Source: Actinomycetota bacterium
GTDB lineage: Bacteria > Acidobacteriota > Blastocatellia > Chloracidobacteriales > Chloracidobacteriaceae
Direction: 5' to 3'
DNA: 19,401 bases
Assembly: GCA_013298335.1 (NCBI GenBank)
Contig: JAAFHI010000005.1
Span: forward strand, 1-19,401
Part shown: positions 7,458 to 14,715 of the stretch, piece after piece
How positions within the stretch are numbered: the stretch's first letter is position 1
How the letters are laid out: every line of letters begins with the position of its first letter
The notes under the pieces: model-generated
What the model was told of the DNA's origin: nothing
The model's database searches: none
The model's input: only the letters and a program-made list of their open reading frames with translations
Translations under genes and position numbers: made by a program

Positions 7458-8018
7458 TCAGGCTGCTTTCGGCCAAGCGTACATCACGTCGGTACGCAAA
7501 ACGTATTTTCTCCCCGCGACCACCGTCTCGCTTTCATGGCGAAGGTCATGAAGAAAGAGGAGCGCGCTCCCGGCTTCGGGCGTGACGTGAACGTTCGGCT
7601 CGATGTTGGTCGCGCCGCCTTCGCAGTCATCATTCAAATAGATGATGAAGGTGAGGAAGCTGCGTTCGCCGTTGTCGCGCGAGAAGTATCCATCAGTATG
7701 GGGGGCGAAATACTGTCCGGGTTCGTACCGATAGAACCGGATGCGTTCATTCAGTCCGACCGCGTGCATGTTTCGGATGACCGGCGGCACAAACGTCGCC
7801 ACCCGTCGCCAGATGCGGTCCGTCAGTTCGAAATCGTCGAGGATCGCCCGCGTGTTGTTGCGGACGCGCGCGTTCACGACGAAGCCGCCCGCCGTCTGAA
7901 TCGGCGCGTCGTCGAAGCCCGCCCGCTCGGCGAGGTCGATCATCGCGCGGCATTCCTCCGGCGCGAGAACGTCGGTGATGACAAAAACATCGTCGTCGTA
8001 GATTTGAATCTTCCGCAT
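7458..8018 (-). CDS. 2OG-Fe(II) dioxygenase, prolyl 4-hydroxylase-like
   Basis: This 186-residue protein has the full double-stranded beta-helix motif set: His107 and Asp109 in YFAPHTDGYF, the distal His161 in HDLRHES, and Lys171 ten residues further on (GRKYVLRTDVMY), the spacing seen for the 2-oxoglutarate-binding lysine of prolyl 4-hydroxylases. RFYRYEPGQYF and LTFIIYLND are other family blocks. It should hydroxylate a protein or small-molecule side chain using Fe(II), oxygen and 2-oxoglutarate; the substrate is unknown. The ATG at 8016-8018 fits the start of homology, but there is no ribosome site because a heptamer repeat array begins within about 5 bp upstream. The gene downstream encodes a small membrane protein. 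Confidence 0.93.
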   Translation of the reverse strand: MRKIQIYDDDVFVITDVLAPEECRAMIDLAERAGFDDAPIQTAGGFVVNARVRNNTRAILDDFELTDRIWRRVATFVPPVIRNMHAVGLNERIRFYRYEPGQYFAPHTDGYFSRDNGERSFLTFIIYLNDDCEGGATNIEPNVHVTPEAGSALLFLHDLRHESETVVAGRKYVLRTDVMYAWPKAA

Positions 8019-8022
8019 GATA

Positions 8023-8141
8023 AGCAGTTAGCAGCGAGTAGTTAGCAGTCAGTAAAGAACGAGCAGTAAAGACCGAGGTTTTCCAAAAGGCAAGCGTCAC
8101 CTAGTCGACCACTGACTGCTAACCACTGACTGCTAACTACT
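8023..8141. repeat. Facing arrays of a heptamer (AGCAGTT / AACTGCT family)
   Basis: Left arm: AGCAGTT, AGCAGCG, AGTAGTT, AGCAGTC, AGTAAAG (8023-8057). Right arm, inverted: GACTGCT, AACCACT, GACTGCT, AACTACT (8114-8141), preceded by ACT. About 55 bp separate the arms. The unit fills the gap between the dioxygenase and the dienelactone hydrolase genes, and the TAG stop of the latter (8137-8139) lies inside the right arm. Confidence 0.92.
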
Positions 8142-8880
8142 TCCCAAAGACGCGACCATAGAACGCAATCGTCTCGGCGAAGGCGAGGTCGGTGGCGTGC
8201 GGGTCGAAGCGCGGGCCCTCGTCACGCATGAAGGCGTGTTCGGCGGGATAGGTTTTGACGCGGTAGTTCGTCCCCGCGGCGTCGAGGGCGGCGTGAATCG
8301 TGGCGCGGCCCTCCGCCGGGATGTGCGGATCGGATTCGCCCCACACCATGAGCAGTTCGCCGCAAATATCGCTGATTCGGGCGAGCGAGCCGGAGTCGGC
8401 GTCCTGGCCGAGCTTTCCGTTGTGAATGCCCGTGCCGTAGTAGCAGACCGTGGCTTTCACATCCGAATTGAAGGACGCGCGGAAGGCGAGATGGCCGCCG
8501 ATGCAGAAGCCCATCACGCCGAGCTGCCCCGGCGCGACGCGCGGGTCGGCGGCGAGCCAGTCGAGCGTGGTCCGGGCGTCGGCGTCGAATTCGGAAACGG
8601 CGGTTTTCAGCGCGTCGTCGAGGCCGCGCGTGCGCCCGGCGTCATCGAAGGCAATCGGCGAACCGGGCGGTTCGATGCGGTGGTAGATCTCCGGCGCGGC
8701 GACGACGAACCCGTAGCTCGCGAGTCTGACGCAGGCGCGGATCATCGGCCCCGTCAGTTGAAAGATGTCGGAATAGGCAAGAATGCCGGGATAGCGGCCT
8801 TCCTGCTTCGGCGCGGTGACGAACAGCCGCATCGGGCTGTCTTCGGCGGGAATGTCGATGTAGTCGGAAGTAACGATCAT
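8137..8880 (-). CDS. Dienelactone hydrolase family protein
   Basis: This 247-residue alpha/beta hydrolase has the DLH-type triad: Cys126 in GFCIGG, Asp184 in WGESDPHIP and His215 in PAEHAFMRD. The usual DLH blocks YPGILAYSDIF and YGFVVAAPEIYHR are also present. It should cleave lactone or ester bonds in the cytoplasm; the substrate is unknown. I set the start at the ATG at 8878-8880 (MIVTSDYIDIP), where homology begins. The frame stays open through the upstream nonamer arrays to a TTG at 9064-9066, which would add 62 residues, mostly GVL/SVL/WGV tripeptides. Its stop codon lies in the AGCAGTT-family repeat. Confidence 0.92.
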   Translation of the reverse strand: MIVTSDYIDIPAEDSPMRLFVTAPKQEGRYPGILAYSDIFQLTGPMIRACVRLASYGFVVAAPEIYHRIEPPGSPIAFDDAGRTRGLDDALKTAVSEFDADARTTLDWLAADPRVAPGQLGVMGFCIGGHLAFRASFNSDVKATVCYYGTGIHNGKLGQDADSGSLARISDICGELLMVWGESDPHIPAEGRATIHAALDAAGTNYRVKTYPAEHAFMRDEGPRFDPHATDLAFAETIAFYGRVFGK

Positions 8881-8886
8881 AAGAAA

Positions 8887-9066
8887 GTCTTGGGAGTCTC
8901 GGGAGTCTTGTGGGTCTTGGGAGTCGGAAGCTCCGGCGAAGAGTTTAGATAAAAGGGCGAAAAGGGGAAGAGGCGAAAAGTCTTTGACTCCCCAGACTCC
9001 CCAGACTCCCCAGACGCTCAAGACGCTCAAGACGCTCAAGACTCCCAAGACTCCCAAGACTCCCAA
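8887..9066. repeat. Facing arrays of a nonamer (GTCTTGGGA / GACTCCCAA family)
   Basis: The left arm at 8887-8922 has GTCTTGGGA, GTCTCGGGA, GTCTTGTGG, GTCTTGGGA. The right arm at 8986-9066 has nine units in perfect register: GACTCCCCA three times, GACGCTCAA three times, GACTCCCAA three times. The arms are inverted relative to each other and about 63 bp apart. The region lies between the divergent hydrolase and PH-like genes and accounts for most of their 299-bp gap. The 9-bp period keeps reading frames open, producing tripeptide repeats on the minus strand. Confidence 0.95.
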
Positions 9067-9094
9067 GACTCATCTCGTTGGTTTAAATTTCTCT

Positions 9095-9124
9095 TTCGGA
9101 ACGCCGGCTCGGGTGCGGTATAAA
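9095..9124 (+). promoter_or_regulatory. Possible promoter of the PH-like gene
   Basis: TATAAA at 9119-9124 resembles a -10 element, 55 bp before the start codon. The matching -35 (TTCGGA at 9095-9100, spacer 18) is poor, so the call rests mainly on the -10 and on the position between the repeat array and the gene. Confidence 0.3.
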
Positions 9125-9179
9125 CCCGTCTGCACGATGGAGCGAATTTCAACCACGCCTCTCCTGAGGAGAAACCTCC

Positions 9180-9557
9180 ATGAGCGATACACCGATCTAT
9201 GTTTCAAAATGTTCTTTCAAGAATTTCTGGCAGGAATACCGCATCTATGCCGACCGTCTCGAATTCGACACGCTGGGCGGAAAGATGACCGTTCCGTTCG
9301 AACACGTCGAAACGGCGGCGACGACCAATTCCGATGTCGCCGATATGCTGAAAGGCGATTTGAAGTTAAAGGGCTTCCGTCCGGCGCTCAAGCTCGACTG
9401 GGCGAACGTCGTCGAACACGTCGTGCTGGATCGCGACGACGGCCTGCTGAAACGGCTGTTGTTTTCCCCCGATGACCCGAGGGCTTTTTGCGAAGCCCTC
9501 AACTCCGCCCTCGACGCGTACCGGGCGCAGCATCCCGACCACGCGCCGCCGGCATAG
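9180..9557 (+). CDS. Hypothetical protein, possibly PH-like fold, 125 aa
   Basis: I do not recognise a named family. The protein has no signal peptide or membrane segment. The middle, IYADRLEFDTLGGKMTVPF followed by LKLKGFRPALKLDWANVVEHVVLDR, alternates in a way expected of beta strands, and a final helix DDPRAFCEALNSALDAYRAQ closes it. This layout resembles bacterial PH-like domains, but that is only an impression. The ATG at 9180 is well supported by AGGAG eight bases upstream. The DUF3592 gene starts 14 bp after the stop, so the two are likely one transcript. Confidence 0.8.
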   Translation: MSDTPIYVSKCSFKNFWQEYRIYADRLEFDTLGGKMTVPFEHVETAATTNSDVADMLKGDLKLKGFRPALKLDWANVVEHVVLDRDDGLLKRLLFSPDDPRAFCEALNSALDAYRAQHPDHAPPA

Positions 9558-9571
9558 CGCCGAAACCATTC

Positions 9572-9988
9572 ATGGCAACCAAATCGAATCTGGTCATCGC
9601 GGTGATGACCCTGACCTTTGCGGTGACGATCCTGATCGCGGCGGGACTGCTCTTCACGAGCAAGTCCCGCATGCTTTCACGCGGGGCGACCGTGCAGGCG
9701 AAAGTCGTCGCCCTCACCCCGCAGGAAGGCTCGCGGACCAAGGCCCAGGCCCCGCTCGTCGAGTTCAAGACCCCGGGCGGCGCGACCGTCCAGGTCCAGA
9801 GCACGAACTTCACCGATCCGCCGGGCTATCAGGTCGGCCAGACGGTCGAAGTCCGCTATGACCCGCAAAATCCCGAGAACGCCGCCATCAACGCGTTTAC
9901 CGAATTATGGGGACTGACCGCCGCCCTCGGCGGGTTCGGGGCCGTGACGTTCCTGGTTGGTTTGGGATTGCTGTATTTCCTGAAATGA
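9572..9988 (+). CDS. DUF3592 family membrane protein
   Basis: This 138-residue protein has one membrane helix near the N terminus (about 7-29) and one at the C terminus (about 112-137), with a soluble beta-rich domain between. The middle matches DUF3592: ATVQAKVVAL, PLVEFKTPGGATVQVQS, and GQTVEVRYDPQNPENAAINAF, the last being the family's strongest signature. The function of the family is unknown. I chose the ATG at 9572, where the hydrophobic start begins; the frame is open upstream only as an overlap with the previous gene. The close spacing suggests translation coupled to the preceding PH-like gene. Confidence 0.88.
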   Translation: MATKSNLVIAVMTLTFAVTILIAAGLLFTSKSRMLSRGATVQAKVVALTPQEGSRTKAQAPLVEFKTPGGATVQVQSTNFTDPPGYQVGQTVEVRYDPQNPENAAINAFTELWGLTAALGGFGAVTFLVGLGLLYFLK

Positions 9989-10007
9989 GACGCCGCGCCG
10001 ATATTTA

Positions 10008-10024
10008 CGTGACGGCTAGTCACG
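10008..10024. promoter_or_regulatory. Short palindrome upstream of the diguanylate cyclase
   Basis: CGTGAC and GTCACG are separated by five bases, 78 bp before the cyclase start. It may be an operator-like dyad or a small hairpin. There is no independent support. Confidence 0.25.
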
Positions 10025-10101
10025 GCGAAGCGCCCGCGATACACTGATTTTTTTCCCGAACCAGGTTCAATTTCACGCGCCGCAGTCATTTTCACCAGCC
10101 G

Positions 10102-12387
10102 ATGTCCGCTCCGGTCACTATCGAGATGTCCCGCCTCGACCTGAAGAAGCAGGTCCTGTTGGCCGGGGCGTCTCCATCCGAACGCGCGGATTTCGAACGC
10201 CGGTTGCGGCGCAGCCGGACGCTCACGCTGACGATCGCGCCCGACGGCGCGGCCATCATCGGCCTGCTCGCCGCCTATCAGTTCGACGCCGTGCTGATGA
10301 AGCTCTCCGACCTTGAGGACGCCTGGTCGGGGCTCGCCTACATTCACGAGGTCATGTCGGATCTGCGGATCATCGGCCTGCTCGACGTGTCCGATCCGGC
10401 GCTCGAAGCCCGAGCCGTCGAGGCCGGCATTGATGAATTCCTGTTCGCGCCCTTTACCGCCGAGCGATTGCGGCGCGCGTTATCCAGAACCGAAACGGAC
10501 GAGGCCGAGGAAACCGCCGCCGCGCCGCCGTCGCTCACGCTCGGGGAAGTCGCACTCAAGCTGCACGCGAGCCTCAACCTCGAGGACGTGCTGCAAGCCG
10601 CGGTGAATGAAATCTTCCGTCTCACGCCCTGCATCAAGATTCGCATTCTGGTCGCTGAAGTTGACCGCGGTGTCGGCGGATACGAGGCGGTGCTGACGGC
10701 GAGCGGCGGCGCGGCGCTGTCTCCGCTCGACCCCGAGGGCGTTGCCGCCGAACTGGCCGCGACCCCGGCGACCGGGGAACCGGTGATTCCGGTGGCCGAC
10801 AACCGCCTGCTCGTCCACCTGCGCCACGCCGGACGCCGGGTCGGGCTCGGCCTCATCGAATATCCCCGGCGGGTCAAGCTGAAACGCATGGAAATGCAGG
10901 CCATGGCGCATCTGGCCGAGCATCTCGGGCTCGCCCTCGCCAACGCCGCCCAGCACACGGCCACGCGGCGCAAGCGCGACCAGGTTTTTCTCATCAATGA
11001 AATCAGCCGGCAGATTGCGCGCAGCCTCGACCTCGACATGGTGCTCGCCGACATCGTCGATCACCTGCGCCGCTACACGGAATGCGACGTGGTCGCGATC
11101 TACACGCCGACCCTCGCCGGACGCGACGGCAAGAACTTCCACATCGCGTCCGATCTCGGCGGCTCGACGAGCGTCATGGCGGCCTCGATTCAGGGCGATT
11201 CGGGGATGATTCAGGAAACGATGCGGCGCGGCGAGACGATTCTCTGCCGCGACCTGCGCCACGCGCCGGGTTCGCATGGCCATTCGACCCAGTCGCGGTC
11301 GAAGATCGCTTCGCCGATCTGGCTCAACGGCGTCATCGAAGGCGTGCTGGAATTCGAAAGCGTCCGCCCGGAAGCCTTCGACGTCGGCGACAAGTCGATT
11401 ATCGAGGACCTCGCGCTCCAGATTTCGGTCGCGATTCGCAACACCCGGCTCTACCGCAGCGCGCAGGCCGAGCACGAATATCTCCAGACCGTGCTCGACG
11501 TGGCCGAAGACACGGCGATCATCTCGACCGACCGCGAAGGGACCATCGTCACCTTCAGCCGGGGCGCGGAAATGATGTTCGGCCACGATGACCGCGAACT
11601 GACCGGCACGTCGGTGCTGCCGCTGTTCAAGGGCTCGACCGCTCACGCGACGATCCGGCAGTTTCTGGCCGGAAAACTGCCGAGCGTGAGCGAATCCGAC
11701 GTCCGGTTGCGCCGCCGCAACGGCGACGAGTTCTATGCGAGCGTCACCATGCGCCCGCTCCGCGCCGACCGCAGCGAGGGCTTCCTCTTTCTTCTGATGG
11801 ATGTCACCGAGCGGCGCGCCCAGCAGGAACTGCTCCACCGCCTGAGCATCACCGACGAACTGACCAACCTCTACAACAAGCGGTACTACTTCACGATTCT
11901 GCCGCGCGAAATCGCCCGCGCCCAGCGGCACGGCAGTTCCTTCGCGCTGTGCTATTTCGATCTCGACGGGTTCAAGCACTACAACGACGAGCGCGGCCAC
12001 GTCGCGGGCGACGATCTGCTCAGGTGGGTCGGCGACCTGACGCAGCAGACCATCCGCAGGCAGGTCGATCTGCCGTTCCGCTACGGCGGCGACGAGTTCG
12101 TGCTGATTCTTCCCGAGACGAACGCCGAGGATGCCCGGCTGGTCGGCCAACGCATCTGCAACACGGTGCGAGAGAAATCCGACGGGGAAGTGACGGTCAG
12201 CTTCGGCATCGTCGAGTACAAGGGCGAATCGCCCGAGGAACTCACCGTCCGCGCCGACAGGATGATGTACGCCGCGAAGCGCTCCGGCGGCGACCGCGTG
12301 ATTACGATCAACAGCGGCGAGTGGAAATTCCAGAGCGGCGAAATCCAGTTCTCCAGCGGCGAATGGAGCGACATCGTGGAAGGGTGA
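10102..12387 (+). CDS. Diguanylate cyclase with degenerate receiver, two GAF and one PAS domain
   Basis: This 761-residue cytoplasmic sensor makes cyclic di-GMP. Domains in order: a receiver-like fold (about 17-130), a first GAF (about 150-285), a second GAF (about 298-455), a PAS (about 459-570, ending in FLFLLMDVTERR) and GGDEF (about 582-735). The active site GGDEF is intact at 662-666, and the inhibitory I-site RQVD stands five residues before it (653-656), so product feedback is expected. SITDELTNLYNKRYY is the standard GGDEF entry. In the receiver-like part the phosphoacceptor is replaced (VLMKLS, Lys67) and KPF is replaced by APF, so it is probably not phosphorylated. The tail has three 7-residue repeats beginning SGE. 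There are no membrane segments and no EAL domain. Confidence 0.95.
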   Translation: MSAPVTIEMSRLDLKKQVLLAGASPSERADFERRLRRSRTLTLTIAPDGAAIIGLLAAYQFDAVLMKLSDLEDAWSGLAYIHEVMSDLRIIGLLDVSDPALEARAVEAGIDEFLFAPFTAERLRRALSRTETDEAEETAAAPPSLTLGEVALKLHASLNLEDVLQAAVNEIFRLTPCIKIRILVAEVDRGVGGYEAVLTASGGAALSPLDPEGVAAELAATPATGEPVIPVADNRLLVHLRHAGRRVGLGLIEYPRRVKLKRMEMQAMAHLAEHLGLALANAAQHTATRRKRDQVFLINEISRQIARSLDLDMVLADIVDHLRRYTECDVVAIYTPTLAGRDGKNFHIASDLGGSTSVMAASIQGDSGMIQETMRRGETILCRDLRHAPGSHGHSTQSRSKIASPIWLNGVIEGVLEFESVRPEAFDVGDKSIIEDLALQISVAIRNTRLYRSAQAEHEYLQTVLDVAEDTAIISTDREGTIVTFSRGAEMMFGHDDRELTGTSVLPLFKGSTAHATIRQFLAGKLPSVSESDVRLRRRNGDEFYASVTMRPLRADRSEGFLFLLMDVTERRAQQELLHRLSITDELTNLYNKRYYFTILPREIARAQRHGSSFALCYFDLDGFKHYNDERGHVAGDDLLRWVGDLTQQTIRRQVDLPFRYGGDEFVLILPETNAEDARLVGQRICNTVREKSDGEVTVSFGIVEYKGESPEELTVRADRMMYAAKRSGGDRVITINSGEWKFQSGEIQFSSGEWSDIVEG
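12312..12368 (+). repeat. 21-bp tandem repeat at the end of the cyclase gene
   Basis: AGCGGCGA recurs at 12312, 12333 and 12354, exactly 21 bp apart. It encodes SGEWKFQ, SGEIQFS and SGEWSDI after the GGDEF domain has ended. Three copies are enough to exclude simple chance similarity, but the biological role is not visible. Confidence 0.75.
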
Positions 12388-12730
12388 ATTCCGCCACCCG
12401 CCCGGTTCTCGGGGGATCGCCCCCGAAAAAGCCTCGTTCGCGAGTTCCAATCCCACTTTTTCAGTTTGTACCCGTTCGGTCGCCGACGCTCGATGCCCGA
12501 TTGAGCGGGGTCGTGTACTGCTCGGACCGTCATCGGTGGTAAAATCCCGCCTCGCGTCCGCCGGACCGGCCCCGTTGCCTGGAATCGGGCGGCGCATAAG
12601 TGAACTTTTCGAGCCGAAATCGGTTTCTAAAGACGGGGGCTCCCCGAAGTCCCGATTGAACGACAAGACGCCGAATACGTCAGCACAGGTCGGAAGTGGA
12701 GTTCCGCAACGCCTCCGATTGAGAAAAGAT
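12388..12730. other. 343-bp intergenic region before htrA
   Basis: No convincing gene is present. The region starts with a strong hairpin (12409-12426) and a smaller one with a TTCG loop (12433-12444), followed by a short T-rich stretch. The htrA frame is open back to 12536, but those residues are Pro/Arg/Ser-rich and not protease-like, so I read them as leader DNA. A promoter for htrA must lie here, but I cannot identify a convincing -35/-10 pair. Confidence 0.5.
12409..12426. terminator. Hairpin after the diguanylate cyclase gene
   Basis: TCGGGGG and CCCCCGA form a perfect 7-bp stem around the loop ATCG, 21 bp after the cyclase stop. It is followed by AAAAAG rather than a T run on the plus strand, so it is not a canonical intrinsic terminator. 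It could still act as a pause or as a processing end. Confidence 0.35.
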
Positions 12731-14215
12731 ATGCTCATGAACGATTCGTCCCACGCTCCGAAGTCCGTTTCCCGCAGCCGGGTCTTCACGCTGGTTTGTC
12801 TGTTCACCCTTGCGGTCGGCAGCGGATTCGGGTGGCGGCTGGCCGCGCCCGGTCCGCAGGCCGCGCCGCCGCCGCAGGAAAGCGTCAATCTGCTGAGTTC
12901 GTCGTTCGCGGTGGTCGCGCAGAAGGCCAGAAACGGGGTCGTGAATATCAGTACGGTGGATGCCCCGACGCCGCAGGGGAGCGGCGGCGCGACCGGTTCC
13001 GGGTTCCTCATCGACACCGACGGACACATCGTGACCAACCTGCATGTCGTCCAGGCGGCGACGCGCATCACGGTCCGGCTGGCCGACGGCACGCAGTACG
13101 CCGGGCGGTTTCTCGCGGGCGACGCCGATACCGATCTCGCGGTGGTGAAGATTCAGCCGCGCGCCGGGCTGCAATCGCTGTCCTTCGGCGATTCCGACAT
13201 TTTGCGGGTCGGCGACTGGGTCATCGCCATCGGCAGCCCGTTCGGCCTCGAACAGACCGTCACGACCGGCATCATCAGCGCCAAGGAGCGCGTCACTGAC
13301 CGGCGCAACACGCTCCAGCAGTTTCTGCAAACCGACGCGGCGATCAATCCCGGCAACTCGGGGGGACCGCTGCTGAACCTCGCGGGCGAGGTCATCGGTG
13401 TCAACACGCTCATCGCCTCGCGCGACGGCAGCTACAGCGGCATCGGTTTTGCGCTGCCCGCGCAGACGGTGCGCGACGTGGCCCGCCAGCTCATCGAACG
13501 CGGCAGCGTGTCGCGCAGTCTGCTCGGCATCTACGTTGACCGCGTCTCGCCGCAATTCGCCCGGGTCTATGGCCTGCCGAAGGAAACCGGCGCGCTGGTG
13601 CAGTTCCTCGACGACGGCGGTCCCGCCGAAACCGCCGGATTGCAGAGCGGCGACGTCATCTTCGAATTCAACGGACGCCCGGTCGTCAGCGACCGCGACC
13701 TCATCCGCGATCTCGCCGCGACGCCGGGCGACACGACCGTGACGATTCGTTACTACCGCGACGGGAAAGTGCGTTCGACCGAACTGCGGACCGAGGAACG
13801 GTTTTCGCCTCCGGCGCGCGCGGGACGTCCGCGCATGGAGCGCAAGGGCGGCAACGCCAATTCGAGCGACGACGAGCGCCCGACGGATCGCAAACTCGGC
13901 ATCGAGGTCGCGACGCCGACGCCGCTCAAGCTGCGCCTGCTCGGACTCGAAAACCTCTACACCGACACCCACGGCGCGCTCGTGACGAGCGTCAGCCCGT
14001 TCGGGGTGGCCGCCGAAGTCGGTCTGGCCGAAGGCAGCCTGATCGTTTCGGTGAACCGCCAGCCCGTCCGGAATCAGGTCGATTTCAATGAAATCACCGC
14101 CGGGCTGAAATCGGGCGACGACGTCGTGCTGGTCGTCAAGCGTCCCGCCAACGGACGCACCGCCGCGGGCGACCGTCGGCTGGCGACGAACTATCTTTCA
14201 CTCACAATGCCGTAA
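12731..14215 (+). CDS. htrA: HtrA/DegP-type serine protease, membrane-anchored, two PDZ domains
   Basis: This 494-residue envelope protease degrades or refolds damaged proteins outside the inner membrane. A single hydrophobic segment (about 18-37) serves as anchor or uncleaved signal. The trypsin-like domain has the triad His105 (TNLHVV), Asp135 (DADTDLAVVK) and Ser210 (NPGNSGGP), with GSPFGLEQTVTTGIIS between. The first PDZ domain is at about 264-352 (LLGIYV...GPAETAGLQSGDVI) and the second at about 388-470 (KLGIEV...AAEVGLAEGSLIVSVN). The linker between them is charged. The ATG at 12731 (a second ATG follows at 12737) is preceded by GAGAAAAG, a weak ribosome site. The stop is 7 bp before the first of two paralogous small genes, suggesting one operon. 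Confidence 0.95.
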   Translation: MLMNDSSHAPKSVSRSRVFTLVCLFTLAVGSGFGWRLAAPGPQAAPPPQESVNLLSSSFAVVAQKARNGVVNISTVDAPTPQGSGGATGSGFLIDTDGHIVTNLHVVQAATRITVRLADGTQYAGRFLAGDADTDLAVVKIQPRAGLQSLSFGDSDILRVGDWVIAIGSPFGLEQTVTTGIISAKERVTDRRNTLQQFLQTDAAINPGNSGGPLLNLAGEVIGVNTLIASRDGSYSGIGFALPAQTVRDVARQLIERGSVSRSLLGIYVDRVSPQFARVYGLPKETGALVQFLDDGGPAETAGLQSGDVIFEFNGRPVVSDRDLIRDLAATPGDTTVTIRYYRDGKVRSTELRTEERFSPPARAGRPRMERKGGNANSSDDERPTDRKLGIEVATPTPLKLRLLGLENLYTDTHGALVTSVSPFGVAAEVGLAEGSLIVSVNRQPVRNQVDFNEITAGLKSGDDVVLVVKRPANGRTAAGDRRLATNYLSLTMP

Positions 14216-14222
14216 AACACTC

Positions 14223-14690
14223 ATGAGTCATCACAAACGAGCCAAACTTTCACGCGGACTCCAACGCGAACGCCGGCTGGAACGCCTTGAAGCCAGCGTC
14301 GAGCCGGAACTCGCCGTCCTGCGCAAGAACCTGCGCCGCGGCCTCGAAAAACGCGGCTGGCGGATTGCCGAAATCATCGAGGAACGTTTCAACTGGCGCG
14401 TTCAGGAACGCGAAATGGCCTACGAAATCTGGGTTCTGGAATCGGCGTGGTCCGCCGCGCCGAACGTGGCCCTGAATTTTTTCATCGACCCGCGCATCGA
14501 ATCCGTCACCGACGAGGGAGACCACGGACGGCTCGAAGCCGCGCACGCCGGAGTGTCGGGAAATCCGGCGGCTGAAATGACGTTGTTCAACGATTGGCGG
14601 GAACGGCTCGACCCGTTTCTCGACGACGTCGACGAACTGCGGACCGCCGAACCGGAATTCGAGGATTCGTTCACGGCTGAACTGGACTGA
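14223..14690 (+). CDS. Hypothetical protein, tandem paralog 1
   Basis: I do not recognise a family. The 155-residue protein has a basic, helical N terminus (KLSRGLQRERRLERLEASVE), then EKRGWRIAEII (42-52), EIWVLESAW (68-76), a beta-like segment VALNFFIDP and a C-terminal helix WRERLDPFLDDVDELR (125-140). The next gene has the same three blocks in the same order, so the two arose by duplication. There is no signal peptide or membrane segment. It starts 7 bp after the htrA stop without a clear ribosome site, which suggests coupling to htrA translation. Confidence 0.82.
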   Translation: MSHHKRAKLSRGLQRERRLERLEASVEPELAVLRKNLRRGLEKRGWRIAEIIEERFNWRVQEREMAYEIWVLESAWSAAPNVALNFFIDPRIESVTDEGDHGRLEAAHAGVSGNPAAEMTLFNDWRERLDPFLDDVDELRTAEPEFEDSFTAELD

Positions 14691-14715
14691 ATCCGTGTGT
14701 CTGCAATGAACGACG

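Noticed and set aside
8986..9066. Tandem array considered as a CRISPR
   Set aside because: The units are 9 bp with no spacers, and no cas genes are nearby. The same applies to the 7- and 8-bp arrays.
12536..12730. N-terminal extension of HtrA from the upstream open frame
   Set aside because: The 65 extra residues are low-complexity and would put the membrane anchor far from the N terminus. The ATG at 12731 gives a normal anchor position.
10480..13092. 870-codon open frame on the minus strand opposite the diguanylate cyclase and htrA
   Set aside because: It is antisense to two genes with intact motifs, and its translation is Arg/Ala/Val/Asp-rich without domains. Such frames arise from GC-rich third codon positions.
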